Below, piece by piece: positions 11,872 to 23,552 of a DNA stretch of 51,319 bases; positions within the stretch are counted from its first letter, which is position 1; each line of letters begins with the position of its first letter. Under the pieces are notes generated by a model. It was not told where the DNA came from, ran no database searches, and saw only the letters and a program-made list of their open reading frames with translations. This stretch comes from Coprinopsis marcescibilis (lineage: Eukaryota > Basidiomycota > Agaricomycetes > Agaricales > Psathyrellaceae). Position numbers and translations under genes: made by a program. Location of the stretch: the NCBI GenBank assembly GCA_004369085.1, contig ML210338.1, positions 7,032-58,350 on the forward strand, read 5' to 3'.

Positions 11872-13110
11872 CTAACTCCCTACCCACCTCGTCTCCAACG
11901 CCTTCAAATGCGCCATCCCACACGCTCCCACCGTCCAATCCTTCACACACCGATCCTTTCTCTTCCCCCCACACCCCTCAACCGCACACACCCCCGGTCC
12001 TCGACCCGGCACGCCCCCACCACCCTCCACATCCATCGGCACACCCGCCCCCAGCTCGAGCTGGCGCCTCCGCACCCGCAAACCCATCTGCATCCGCACA
12101 TTCGGATCCGGTTCGCACTCGATCGCTTCCGCGCTGGGGTACTCTTCCGGGACCTCCCACCCAGGAAATGCGGACGCAGGAACACTGAAACTCATCACAA
12201 TCTTCCTCTCCACTCTTCCCGGGGCGGATTTATCATTCTCCACATCCATCGCATTCTCGTCTGCAACCGCCGTTGCGTTATCCTTGTCCTTGTCGCCGGG
12301 TTTGACATCGGGATTGGGATTGACGTTGGCGTGGTGGTCCCTGCCCGCACCAACATCAACATCCACAACCCTCGACACCCACCTATACATAGTCGGTACC
12401 GGCACCTGCTCCACGTCCACATCCTCCTCCCCATCCTCCACATCGCCCTGCTCGACCTCCTCGCCCTCGCCCTCCATTCGTCTCCTCCACAGCGGCGTTC
12501 TCATCCTTGGCCTTGACTTGCGCGATGGGTCGCGCGAAACGGGAGACGACACCGGTAGGGGTTGAGCTGCCATGGAATGGCGAGTCGGCCGTGCCCATCC
12601 TTCGTGCTTGAGGCCGGGTCTGTTTCTTAAGTAGTCGGTTGATCGTCTCTGCCTGTAATAAAAGAACATGGTCGCAGAGAAGAGGGCCGCAGCGGGAACG
12701 CATGATTGTAAAAGCGATAGCAAGGTATCGCAACAAGAAAAAGAGATGCTCACTTTCTCATCCTCCAACTTTTTCTCACTGAGATTCTTCCTCTTCCTCG
12801 CCGTTTCTTCCCTCTTCAAGGCCAGTTCCATCTCCGAGAGGGGCTGCTTCTTCGGCCGACTGGATTCTTCGAGCGTGACGTGCGACCATGCTAGCGAGGA
12901 CTGGCTGTCGGGTTGTCATGGGGCGTGCGCTCCCGCCGGGTGCGCCCAAGGAAGAGCCAGCGGTGGACGCGAGCTTGTCTTCGGACGAGGCAGCGGAGCG
13001 GTCGCTGTCACTGGGATTTGAGACTGATTCTTCGGATTCGACTTGCTCCCTCAAAGCTCGTGTTCTAACGTTGCAAGCTGGTGGCTTGACAACTCGGAGG
13101 GCAGCTACTC
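11872..13110 (-). pseudogene. INO80 subunit B (Ies2) pseudogene, copy 2
   Basis: Third copy of the Ies2 3' half. It keeps the PAPA-1-like region (KREETARKRKNLSEKK, NRLLKKQ), the PTMYRWVS segment and the zf-HIT end (CAVEGCGGKRKDRC...GACGMAHLK). An eight-base deletion near 12480, in the stretch that encodes a Glu-rich linker in the intact gene, shifts the frame of the spliced product. The 319-residue open frame seen here exists only if the intron is read through, which scrambles the conserved NRLLKKQ part. Exons 1 and 2 of Ies2 are absent; upstream lies the same unrelated segment as in copy 1. Confidence 0.75.
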
Positions 13111-13149
13111 GTTCTGGACAAAGGTAATGATATATAAGTGTTGGTGATG

Positions 13150-13510
13150 GCCTTGTGATTGAGATAACTAGCAAACAGGGTATCAAAGGCGAGCACTTGA
13201 GCAGCGCATGGAGCGACTTCTTGCTCTTTGTCTTGGTGGGCGACGGGGGTTGCACGACGGTTGGCGGGCTGGTTAGTGAGAGACATTGGGAGGAGACGAC
13301 ATCTTCCAAAGCCGAGTCTTTGTTTGCGTTGGGCCCTGTGCTGCTGACACTCTCGAGGGACACTGTACACGCAGCCAACGCAGATTTCTTGCGCAGACTG
13401 AATGCGAACATATGGTCGTGATGACGCCATCACATTGGCACGTGGACGTGTTTGGTCCGATTTTGTGTTTTTGGGAGACCGCGACTCTCGGGCGCCTCCT
13501 CAACGACGCT
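13150..13510. repeat. Second copy of the segment upstream of the Ies2 pseudogenes
   Basis: It matches 5190-5640, including the minus-strand stretch MFAFSLRKKSALAACTV and the string GTTTGGTCCGAT. Copy 1 has an extra ~140 bases (about 5430-5570). Sharing of this flank by both pseudogenes, and not by the intact gene, shows that one pseudogene was copied from the other or that both came from one chimeric intermediate. Confidence 0.65.
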
Positions 13511-13639
13511 GGGCTGGTCTGGCCGATCTAGCTGCCATTCGAGCTACATATAAGGCGGTCGCCTGACCCTCAGGCTAGCAACAGAGGATCTCTCGTCCCA
13601 GTACCCAGCCAAACTCCCGACCATCGAACCTCACATCGC

Positions 13640-15330
13640 TGCAAGCCTTGGCCCGCCCTTGGCTCCTGCTGTCGCCTCATCGACCATTTCATCTCAAACC
13701 GATTTCTCAGGTCAGCTTGTGCTTAAGTGCTACCAGGTTGAAATCCTACTACCTGGTAACGCTTAAGCACAGTCTGTATCACCAAGGAAGCGCAGAGTAC
13801 TAGCACGGCCCAAGATTCAGGTTCTCTTGATTCGGTGGCTAAACAAGAGATTCGCCATAGCTCTCGCTCGGGATTCAGCAACATCGCTCGCGGTCATTCA
13901 TAGGCCCGAGCCCAACCTCCTCCTTTAGCGCCCCGATGCTGTTTTGGGCGATTCCCTCGACAGCCGCGCGCTACGCCTCTCAGGCTGGACTGTGTCTTGC
14001 CGATCCCGATGGCGCTCGAACCGCACATTAGCTCATCTTCTCGACCTCAAGGGTCAGGCCTAGCAATAGACCGATGCTCATCTCACTGTCCTCTGAGTCT
14101 GACGCCCAGTCGCTTTGGACATACCACCGACATTCCGGGCAAGGTTCAGCTCAAGTCTTACCTATTCAGGTAGTGCTCAATGTCGCTTGGGAGTTGCAAT
14201 AACCGATTGTACAGAGGGTTGCCCAGTGTCCCTGGGATCATCTGGTCTGAATTTGTGGCTGGTCAGTCCTTCTGAGAACCGATATATCGCTTATCAATCC
14301 ACGCAGTCGCTTCACAGTACACGATCGTTGGATTCATCTCATCGCACAGGCCACGTTCAAACCCCCACCGACGCGTACCCGATCTCTGCGCAACAGGGCT
14401 AGCAACAGGCAAACTTTCCGCCCAATGGCCAGCCATTCCCAGGACCAAAGTGACTTGCCCCGACCCTCTTTCACTTGCCTTCTCTGTTGTAACTCTCCAG
14501 CGCATAGGGCTCGTCTGGGACGCCCCGTCCCTTTCGTCTTCCAGCACGACACTCCTGTCAGACGCCCTCTCGCTACGGTCATCCCACTTTAAACCCACAT
14601 TCAATCGTACGTATATCAAGAACTTTAACTAGGGGGGACCCACCTTCCTTATGGTTTAGGGTTTAATTGTGCAAGTCCCGACAAAGATCCTTTCGCAACT
14701 GCTACAAAATAACTGCAGGACTAGCTCGACTCCTCAGCGCTGCATCCCGTATATGCGGCGTCCTCGATGCCGCTGGGCCAGTCGGAATGATTCACAGTCC
14801 AGAGCCAGACGAAAGTTCAAACGAATCGCTCAGGTTTGCAAACTCTGAAGATGTTGTTCAGTGTCGCTATCTGCTCATCTGGTCCGAGTTTTTACCTGCT
14901 CAGTCCATCGAGAATCGCAGTCCCTTCCCGCCCGGTACGGTATTTATTCACAGTCCAGAGCGAGAACCTACCAAATTCCACGCACACTGTGACACAGCCC
15001 TGCCCGGTTAGATCGAGCTTGAGGCTGTGCCACCCAGTCGACAGCGCGCTCCGCTGCGAATGCAATATTAGAGCACCCTTGCTTCTGCCCATCGCCTGGC
15101 AGCTCGAGGCGACCGAGCTAGCCTAGCCCGCCACCCGTGCCTGGAGTGTCCCTACGGACAACTCCAACGATGTCTCCCGGTTTTGCTCCGTCGCTGTCTG
15201 CTCATTTGGCCTGCATTTGTGTCTGGTCAGTCCATTGCGAATCGATATCCAGATTAGCAATCCATGCAGTCGCTTCCCTGTACACGATGACTTACGATTC
15301 ATCTCATCGCGCATGCGTCAGCAACTCACC
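13640..15330. repeat. Repeat-derived gene-poor region
   Basis: It contains degenerate pieces of the family seen at 5.8-6.6 kb (for example 13700-13790 and 14470-14605). There is also a local direct repeat of about 105 bases, 14245-14350 against 15205-15315, sharing CTGGTCAGTCC, GCAGTCGCTTC, GTACACGAT and GATTCATCTCATCGC; a weaker third piece lies near 14870-14920. No coding region could be supported. Confidence 0.55.
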
Positions 15331-15487
15331 CCAATCCCGGAGTGCGCATCTATTCAAATTAAAGAGCGAGTTACTACAATTCCACAAATACAGGTCGGTT
15401 GTTTAACTTTGACTCGCCCCTCGGTCACGCTTACTCGTATTCCTTGAGCTCTGCGGCAAAAACGCTTTCAGTGAGCTGCTTTACTTG

Positions 15488-16311
15488 TTATCCATCAATG
15501 AGGACTGAACTTCTGTAAACGTAACCGCCAGTATTCTGATATGCACTCCAGCCCCTGATATCGAGCATCTGTGCCGCAGTTTCCCATCCATGCACCCGCA
15601 ACTGGGCCAAGTGCACGTTTGTATCCTGCACTAGTGCTTTGATACCCGCGTCAACCCAATTCCTGACCCTGAATTCCCTCCCAAACGCCAACTGCTCAGT
15701 GCTGGTTAAGGTGTGCGGAGCACAGAGCGATCTAATCGCCGTCTTTCGTATCTGTAGTGAAACAAATCACATCCATATCCACTTTCGAGCATTAACCGAA
15801 TCACTTACATCCGTCATATCCCACTTCGTAGCCAGCCTCAACACGCTGACCCACTCCTCCTTCTTTAGTTGTATATCTATAGTCTTATTCTCGACCACAA
15901 AGTGGGTGATCCTGCCGAGACATTGGGCACAGCATTTCAAAGAGCAAGGTTCCAAGTCATAACACTCACGTTGGGTACATGTACTTGAGTAGACAGATGA
16001 CATCCTCCTTTTTGTACCCTTCTAACCCAATAGGATGCTCCTTATCGCGTCCCTCCACCGGCATACCCAAAGTGGGAACCGAGAACATATTGTCAAAGAC
16101 AGAGTCCTTCGCTGCCGCGAATCCACTACGAGGTACGCAGAGCTCGTACTCGACCTGTCAAGGCATCGCGATAAGCGAAAAGAGGCGGTGATCTCAGAAT
16201 AGACTCAAGTCGATGAGGGGCCTTGAACCAGATCGGCTCCCAACAGAACATGTTGTTGTACTTGGTGAACCCGTCTTCAGCAGCAATGTTGCCGGCGCCT
16301 GGGTTGGCCAT
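15488..16311 (-). CDS. BTB/POZ-like protein lacking the C-terminal Cys-rich part, 213 aa
   Basis: Four exons (16311-16222, 16154-15970, 15911-15809, 15751-15488) join in frame. It has the family's MFCWEPIWFK start, the BTB core (CVPRSGFAAAKDSVFDNMF, a GRDKEHPIGLEG segment, LLKYMYP) and the LKKEEWVSVLRLATKW segment. Intron 1 would need a GC donor (AAG|GCCCCT), unlike the GT donors of its paralogues. The last exon is 264 bases against 600-657 in paralogues, so the zinc-ribbon-like Cys pairs are missing. BTB domains mediate dimerisation and often recruit cullin-3; the role here is unknown. It may be a truncated gene or a young pseudogene. Confidence 0.6.
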
Positions 16312-16779
16312 GATGTCGCAAAGGTCACCGTTATCGCACAGTCGCGCTGGGGATACCAACTGAGCTTGAACCCGTCGTACTGGTGGCAGCCTGATTGTTT
16401 AATGTTGGTGACGGAAGATAACAAACAGCGTCATTGATAGGATCATGAGGCACTTGAACCTAGTCCGGCGGGTGCATGTTTAAGCGCTACCATGGGCTCG
16501 AACTCAACGCGAACGTCTTCCCGACTCGGTGCTCAAACCAACATTCCCCGGTAGTGCTCATCCTTCGCCAAGTTCGCTGGGAATCAAACACTAGATGGAG
16601 ATGAAAATCAATCGCTCAGAGTGGGCGAGCTCTGACGACGTGGGTGCACGGAGATAGCAGCACTTTGGATAATTCTCTGGTATGCAGGGACATTACGGAA
16701 CGATGTCAGAGATGTTACATATGCATGCCTTTTCGCCAGACAGCGCTTTGGAAACATATTCGTTTTGGGTGGAATTATG

Positions 16780-17435
16780 CGCTCACACCTCTGTCAAAGA
16801 GCCTCGAGGCGGTCCCGATTAGTCACTTTAGTCATTCCGTTCGCAGTCACGACCCTGGATGGGACTCACATGCGTCCTGAATTTGCCCCTGGACTCGGTT
16901 TATTCTTTGAGCCCTAGTCAACGGCCAAAACCCCATCTCACTGCATTAATATATACACACACCAACCCAAGTTTGTTCGTATGCCTTTAGATTCGTCCTC
17001 TCGGGCTGCCGCTGCATGTCGGCCACGGGACCTTGGGGAACACGCACAACTGGTTGTTCATCACCGCTGATTACCATACTAGAGAATCGTCCGTTCTTGA
17101 CAGGCCGGATGTACCCGACTCCCTGACCTGAAAAGGTTTAGTAGCAGAAGAAGCGGACCGATGGGCCTTTTGGATCCTTGTCTTTCTATCAGAATTGGAA
17201 TATGTATGACAAACAACCCCTTCCTGATTCAGTACTACCAGTTAGATCTCATTCAGGATTCCACATCTTCCTTGCCCTTCTTGAGACTTGAGCGTCCTGA
17301 TTGATGTATTCGACAAATGATTTCGGAACTATGTAATCTTATGTGAGTCCCATCGAGCATCGTCGGACTGGGAACGGAATACAATCGGAACCCCCTCGAG
17401 GCTCTTTGACAGACGTGTGAGCGCATAGGCAAGAA
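16780..17435. repeat. Inverted repeat of about 100 bases
   Basis: 16783-16880 and the reverse complement of 17335-17435 share GCGCTCACAC, CTGTCAAAGAGCCTCGAGG, ATTCCGTTC.CAGTC and GATGGGACTCACAT. The second arm abuts the inverted GTPase fragment at 17430-17694, so nested inversions are piled up here. Confidence 0.6.
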
Positions 17436-17694
17436 GAGCAAACACGATCGGAGCTCTGGGAGGAATTTCAAAAATGGCCCAGCTATGTTTCCCGCTCCTG
17501 CTCATCGTCAAACCTTAGAGCACATCGTTGCGTTAGCTTAACAGCTTTGTATCGGGCCTTAGCACCTGGCTCCGTAGCAGGTGGCATGTAGTGCCAGGTC
17601 CTTTTTTCATCTTCCTGTTGCGGCTTCATCATCCGACGGGTCGCGAGTAACGTGCTTGTATAATATGGGCTTCCTTGACAATCTCTCATTCACT
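17430..17694 (+). pseudogene. Inverted fragment of the GTPase gene's last exon
   Basis: This plus-strand piece is the reverse complement of 18339-18602, with about four of five bases matching. It carries the end of the GTPase (GAGCTCTGGGAGGAATTT, then AATGGC..AGCTATGTTTCCC) and its 3' flank. Bases are lost at the EEFIKNG position, which shifts the frame, and a stop follows soon after. With the parental copy it forms a large imperfect palindrome with a ~640-base centre. Confidence 0.7.
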
Positions 17695-17699
17695 ATTAC

Positions 17700-18335
17700 C
17701 GGCGGCCGCGCTCGGGCTCAAAGAGTAAACTGACTCCAGCGGCAAATTCAGGCGGGCCCCGAGATCGTCAATACTTATCTAAGTACATAGGTACACGTGG
17801 GAACCCCGGTGATTTTTCAAATGTTTCAAGTTTCCAAATGGGTACATAACTACTAACATGCGTCATTATCTTAATTAATTGCAGTTAAATAATCATACAT
17901 CATGAACGGTGGTGCACATCATAGACCCTGCATGACGGTAAGGTTTGGTGTCCTATCGAATCTCACTTACAGTGCAGACGGCCAGTGGTTTGCACATACA
18001 TTGTGCTGCCTGGCAATCCTGACTGGAGCTGGCAGTTCAATGTTGCCAGCGATCGGGCCAGTGAGAATTTTTGGTCAAGTAGTTCTCAAGCTTCCAACCC
18101 ATTGCAATCACAGGTGCCGGTCCAACAATTGAGCCCGACTACCCATGGAATCTCAATTCACCGCCTTGCGCGTGCTTACGTTCCCGCCTCGTGCATCCTG
18201 CGGCGTGCAAGCCAGTGGTTACCACGGATAATTCCACTGGCGTGCTGTGGATGATGGACACAGAGAACTTCGTTAGTCTCACTTTATCCTACCTCTTTGA
18301 GTGGATTCCCCTCCACAAATGCGCGCCCGCCGTCA
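17700..18335. other. No gene recognised (centre of the GTPase palindrome)
   Basis: Only short frames are present; a plus-strand frame at 17985-18254 matches no family that I know. It forms the loop between the two inverted GTPase arms. Confidence 0.4.
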
Positions 18336-18467
18336 ATGGTGAATGAGAAATTGTCAGGAAGTATTATAGAAGCTTAGAGTACGTTACTCGCGACCAGTCG
18401 GATGATGAAGCTGCAACAAGAAGATGGAATAATACAATGTACATACCACCTTATACAGAGCCAGGCG

Positions 18468-19323
18468 CTAAGGTTCGATACAAGGTTGACAAGCCAACGA
18501 AATGATGTGCTCTAAGATTTGACGATGAGCAGAAGCGGGAAACATAGCTGCGCCATTTTTAATGAATTCCTCCCAGAGCTCCATTCGTGTTTGCTCTCGT
18601 GACGCCTCCTCTTGCGGAGGGACTTTGTCACACGTCGTGACCAGGACGAAGCGGTGGTAGTCGATGTTGAGCAGCTGCTTGAGATCCTTCAGGTTGGTTC
18701 GCGTCGATTCCTGTATATATATAATCCCTGAAATGGTCACACCCTGTGTGCGCCTGAAAGAAGATGAAAGAAGGTAAGAATTGCATATATACAAATGTTT
18801 GGCATAGCAAAGACACTCACCGGCTCTTCAGCCACAGCACCATTCTCTGCAAGATCTCCGAATCGTCGAGGTGGCTATTGTCAAAGCCAGGTGTGTCGAC
18901 AAGAACGATATTCTTGGAGCATAGGCCGGGATACTTGTTGGCAAGCTCCAAGGGCATGACCATCTTGAACTCTTCCATATCCTTGGTGCACGACTCGAGG
19001 CCATGCCCCACAACCGCATCTGTGCGTCCAGTGACGGCGTTTATGAACTAGATTCACTCGGTTAGAATCTCAAATACGCTAGAGCAAAGTCTCGACGCTT
19101 ACCGAGCTTTTACCTGCTCCTGTTGGCCCCATAACACTGTGTAGCCGCCAAGATGTCAGTTCTGCGCACAGATCATGGACGTTGATTCAACTAACGCTAT
19201 GAAGATGTCGTTCAAGCTAGATTTGTCCTGGTTATCCTGTTTACGGATCTTGAGAAACTGTAAAGCCCGAATTAAGACTTTTGTTTTCGAATTGGGTTGG
19301 TCCGTTGCCCTGATATTCGCCAT
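18468..19323 (-). CDS. AIG1/septin-like P-loop GTPase, 224 aa
   Basis: Four exons (19323-19196, 19136-19103, 19047-18821, 18753-18468), the same plan and phases as 9826-10698. Walker A reads GPTGAGKSS on the 34-base exon 2. FINAVTGRTDAVVGHGL and the G3 motif VLVDTPGFDN follow on exon 3. Exon 4 has FVLVTTCDKV in the base-recognition position and ends in a helical stretch. The N-terminus is rich in Lys and Gln (KIRKQDNQDK). It is clearly a paralogue of the other GTPase. A predicted soluble GTP-binding protein; its partner is unknown. Confidence 0.8.
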
Positions 19324-19329
19324 GTGTGA

Positions 19330-20585
19330 TAACGCTTGAGTGTGCTTGTGAAAGTGAAAAGTTTTACAGGAAGGAGAAATGGAATATAATAGGTGGGGTG
19401 TCGAAGGAAAGATCCAATTTATACTCGCCACGTATGTGCGATCTTACCAAAACAGTACCCGCCTCGAGGCTCGGTTATGTCAGGACACATCGCGGTATGT
19501 TAGATGGGTATCTTCAACTTTTACCGACACTGTCACACTGATTAGGCGCCTCTTGGCCCTGATACACCATGGCAAGTAAAAGTTTGTTGAGCCGTGGTAC
19601 CTCATGGGCCGCTTTGGGACGTCCAGGATAAAACACCCGGGCCATGCTTGGCTGAGTAACGGAGTCAGCGCCCACATTGCCTTCTAGAGTACGCCACCCG
19701 ACATCGACTAGATCTTATGGGGCAGAGTAAGTGTAAAGCACAGCATCCAGGCATGGCTGACGTTCACTCACTCAGCCTGTTCCCGAGGTCTTCGTGTGAA
19801 TGATATCCGGGCTTCGATCGTAAAGTTAAGGTTCGGTAGCATGATGGAGATCCTCTGGTCTCTATTGGAATTCGGCCACCTTTATTACTTCAAAGGACTG
19901 CCAACCAGGAAAGTATGCAACAATATCCTTCTTCATCGCCAATGGGTCTCCCACTCGCCATTCACCAAGCCGATCCTTTCGCTACTCGTTGCGGATATCT
20001 CCGAGTCGTAGCAACAACGGGGCTTTGAAAATAGTACCGTTGATGTGCACGAAAGCTCAATCACTGATCAGTGGCACCGAGCAATTGTACCGAAAGGGAA
20101 AGCCCGGCTTTTACCACCGTGCATAAACTGTAATGCATTCCTCAAACGGAAAGCATGTAGCAGCGAATGTGACGAGCCCAAGCCCGATAGACTCCATCAG
20201 CACCACGACTTGCTGCACTCCTTGAACCAACAGTACTGCCTTTTTGGCCTACAACTCGTTTGTGCGCTGGGCCTCGTTACGTCCGATTTTCAAGTCTGGT
20301 CTCTGATGGATATTGAATATGGAGTCTCGATTATCAATACACACAGTCGCTTGACATGCTTCTCGCGCAGCACACACTATGACTACTCCTACTACCACCG
20401 GGGACCAGGCTGTCCCCCCACTATATAATAGTAAATCCATTGCCTACATTTCGATACTGTACAGCCCCATAGAAATAGAGAAGACACATCGCAGAAATAA
20501 AAAAACAAACGTGAACATACATACTTAATGCATCCTTGCGCGGTAACTTAATTGAACATCAGAGATCATAAGCAATCAAGCTAAA
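19330..20585. other. No gene recognised
   Basis: Short frames only (for example 20045-20428 plus), without family resemblance or splice-linked neighbours. Confidence 0.4.
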
Positions 20586-20589
20586 AAAT

Positions 20590-20673
20590 TGGGAGACGGG
20601 GAATCGAATCCCGAGCTGCCGCGGACACTCGATGAATGAGAGGCGGCAATGTTAGCCGTTACACCATATCCGA
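20590..20673 (-). tRNA. tRNA-Glu(CTC)-like, degenerate
   Basis: The A box (TGGTGTAACGG) and the anticodon region CCTCTCA with an inserted intron-like stretch match the tRNA at 27644-27730. The T arm has a mismatch (CGGGA against CCCCG). The acceptor stem no longer pairs: TCGGATA faces TCTCCCA. A run of T follows. It is probably a tRNA pseudogene or a badly folding copy. Confidence 0.5.
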
Positions 20674-20679
20674 TTAAGG

Positions 20680-21150
20680 ATGCTGACGTTCACCTCTCAG
20701 GGATCAGTTTATCGAGGACTGTCACACGTACGTAGACCCAGGACCAACCATCCAAGCTACTCAACTTGGAGCCTGCTCTCTGCCTCATGAATTTCCTTGT
20801 TCTGTTTTAAGCTCCCGAATCCCAATCACAATCACGCAATGATTTCTAGCGGAGTTCCGGCCTCGTTTTTCGGATATAGAGACTACTATTTGCGGACTTC
20901 TAGTCCTTGAATTATGGCAGTTTGTCTTGACTCTTGCCTCGAGTCTTTATCAGGTGGTGGTCGGTGGATAATCCAGGCACCAGTCAAGGTAGTTTTGAGG
21001 ATAAGGAGTCTTAGTAATGTACGCAAATGATACTTATGCTTTAGATGATGGGATGAATGAGAAGTGACGAATATGATAATTGTACATTCTACCTATCACA
21101 CTGGTGACAATACATACTGAGTTCTACATACTTGATCTTAAACTGAGCCT
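20680..21150. other. No gene recognised
   Basis: Intergenic stretch with no frame of interest. It ends with a short CTAAAGC tandem near 21150-21165. Confidence 0.4.
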
Positions 21151-21155
21151 AAAGC

Positions 21156-22313
21156 CTAAAGCCTAAAGGGGACTATAGCAAACAGCCTTAATCGTTGGCT
21201 TGCTCGAGTTGAATACAACAGATCCACATAATTCACCCCCAGGAAATATGTGGTACCCGTCACTGTGAGTGTATACACGTCGCCTTCTTCGTCCCTGAAC
21301 TTGTATCTTCCCGGATGGTCTGTGGAGATCTGGAGCTCATAAGAGTAGAGGAAGGCGTTGTAGAGACTGGGACTTGGCTGCAACCAGCCAAGCCCATCTC
21401 TGTTCTCCTATCACAACACATCTCGCACCCAACAGCGCCAACACGGTGCAATCATTTAGGCGCCTGATCACGTGACCACCGAAACTTCGAGATTCCCGCC
21501 CGTCGCATGCATCCAAATCCCCTTTCAAGCCACATCTCCGCCCCAAAACACCCTCAGCCCCACTCTTTCAATCATCGGGCACCCACCTTGGGCTTCATCT
21601 CACTTCCGAGCGCCCAGCAAGGTCCAGAATTGGCTTAGTGCGTGGGAGACCAACCCTGAAGACCCAAAACAAATGATACCCGGCGAATATTTGCCTNNNN
21701 NNNNNNNNNNNNNNNNNNNNNNNNNNNNNNNNNNNNNNNNNNNNNNNNNNNNNNNNNNNNNNNNNNNNNNNNNNNNNNNNNNNNNNNNNNNNNNNNNNNN
21801 NNNNNNNNNNNNNNNTCTAAAGCCACTGCGCTTTCGCTGATCGGTTCCAGCCAGCAGAACCGAGCCAAACCCCTCAACTACAACTCAGCACTTACCTGCG
21901 AGTGGTCTGACTCGTGACCAGAGCAAGTCAAGCACCCTCACATCACACGAAGAACCTCTCTTCAGCGTGCGTGTCGTGGATGATGTTGTAGTACCGGACT
22001 TGGGTTTGATTGCGGATATCGTGGTTGGTATACACTCCTTTGCCTGTGGGTAGCCAGTCAACGGGAACCCAGCTGTCGCCGTTCTGTGCGAGTACCCCCA
22101 GTGCCAGTGCGGTGGAGGAGTTGGAGGTGATGTTGATCCCGAGTTCGGACGTGCTTTGAAATTCCGCCGCGGTACCAATCACTTTGCCGTCGTTGGAGGC
22201 CGCTGTATCAACAACCTTGATCCCGACTTTGTATGTGGTCCGTCGGAGGATATTGCATCTGAACCATTCTCGAGGTCTTCGCCGATATGTCGCGGTTCCG
22301 TGTTGGAGCTCAT
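21156..22313 (-). pseudogene. DxDW-family gene, frameshifted and crossed by an assembly gap
   Basis: The minus-strand ATG at 22313 begins MSSNTEPRHIGEDLENG. The family motif TYKVGIKVV follows in another frame (one base missing near 22240). Then come VPVDWLPTG and QVRYYNIIHDTHA, and the frame closes near 21943. The family's second half appears much further down (21383-21156): AFLYSYELQI, YKFRDEEGDVYTLTV. Between them lie ~560 bases including 119 N. The gene may be broken by an insertion, or the region may be misassembled around the gap. It is the only DxDW copy in this part on the minus strand and faces away from the copy at 22929. Confidence 0.6.
21697..21815. other. Assembly gap (119 N)
   Basis: Run of N; the true length is unknown. 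It falls inside the broken DxDW gene. Confidence 0.99.
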
Positions 22314-22928
22314 TGTATATTACTGATCAGGCGGTGCTAGGCGAAGCATATGTGTCATGCATTGCAGAATGATATCAACCGTTGTACTTACTATTTTCGG
22401 CCCTGGTATATAATCTGGCGTGATGGGGAGGCAGGAGGGTAACTCATCGAAAGAAGGGGTTGAGACTTATACAGGCTGCATTCCAGCTACACACCCCAAG
22501 ACATAAGCACCGAACTCAAACCGGATTCAGGCAGTGAGCAGTCCCGAGTGACTCTAACTGTTATTGACACAGACAGGCCATATTGAAGACTGCGTGAGGC
22601 ACCGGATGGTGAGAGTTTGATGCGAGGAAAACCCTCTTGTGTACTGTGTACGGAGCCTGGGCGGAAATAACGCCCAGGCCAAGCGAAAGGCCACAGTACC
22701 AGAGGTTTATAGACACGGCCTTGTTCCCTGTTGACACCGACTTGAATTCAAGCTGTCTGTCAACACTTGTTTTAGGGATCCTTACGCCGTGTTATTGTTA
22801 ATTGACGTGGAAAATACCTATGCCGGCAAAGGAGGGCACAATAAATACAGAATACGATCTTCAATTACTGACCCTCCATCTGCCCACATTATCTTGACTT
22901 TCAAGTGGAATTCATCCACAGATCCATC

Positions 22929-23552
22929 ATGACTCCTCACTCCGCCAACGAATCTTCAACTCCAGCCCCCATTCCAGCTTCTGATTCTGCAATCCAAGCA
23001 GCCTTACCAGGATTGATTGAGCTCAAGGAAGTCGTAACCGCCGGCGGCAAGCCATACCGAGTTGGCTTCAGACCCCTCGAGTTGATCGCGGACATTTGGA
23101 CTCCTCCCGTTGACCAAACCAGCGCTTCTCCCCTTGAAACCACAGCAAACGACGTCGCTGCAGTGTCCAACAAGAATTTACCCAACTCCAGCGGAGTTGT
23201 TACCATTAAAGCTTTACCCTACAATAGAGGGACAGCAGCTGAGAGGGGTTATGGTATTGCCGTTGACTGGCCAGTCACATCCGATTGGGTCGCCACCACC
23301 CCCGAGGTGTCCAAAGTAACCTCCATCACGCATTACAGGCTCAGTTACGATCCAAAGGCATTCATCTACAGCTATACGCTGGAGATTACCCATAAGGGAG
23401 CCCACTTTTATCAGATATATGACGAAGAGAACGATATGTACGAAGTTGGTGGGCAAGTGTCGGGGACGCGTTCACTGTGGTTCAATTCGAAGCTCCCTAC
23501 GATCAAGTTTGTTACGAAGCTTCGGTATACGATGCTTGGGAGAATTCCGTAG
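22929..23552 (+). CDS. DxDW-family protein, single exon, 207 aa
   Basis: The ATG at 22929 is the first in-frame start; the longer frame begins at a GTG. The N-terminal half is Ser/Thr/Pro/Ala-rich with GGKPYRVGFRPLEL near residue 40. The C-terminal core has IAVDWPVTSDW, HYRLSYDPKAFIYSYTLEI, FYQIYDEENDMYEV and LWFNSKLPTIKFV. No signal peptide and no transmembrane segment. Its last codons and 3' flank are repeated at 1930-2000, marking one edge of the large duplication. It stands immediately upstream of a second DxDW gene on the same strand, so the pair may be an old tandem duplication. The molecular role is unknown. Confidence 0.75.
   Translation: MTPHSANESSTPAPIPASDSAIQAALPGLIELKEVVTAGGKPYRVGFRPLELIADIWTPPVDQTSASPLETTANDVAAVSNKNLPNSSGVVTIKALPYNRGTAAERGYGIAVDWPVTSDWVATTPEVSKVTSITHYRLSYDPKAFIYSYTLEITHKGAHFYQIYDEENDMYEVGGQVSGTRSLWFNSKLPTIKFVTKLRYTMLGRIP

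Noticed and set aside
17902..18254. Possible small gene in the GTPase palindrome centre
   Set aside because: Two overlapping frames, neither with a recognisable motif nor a paralogue.
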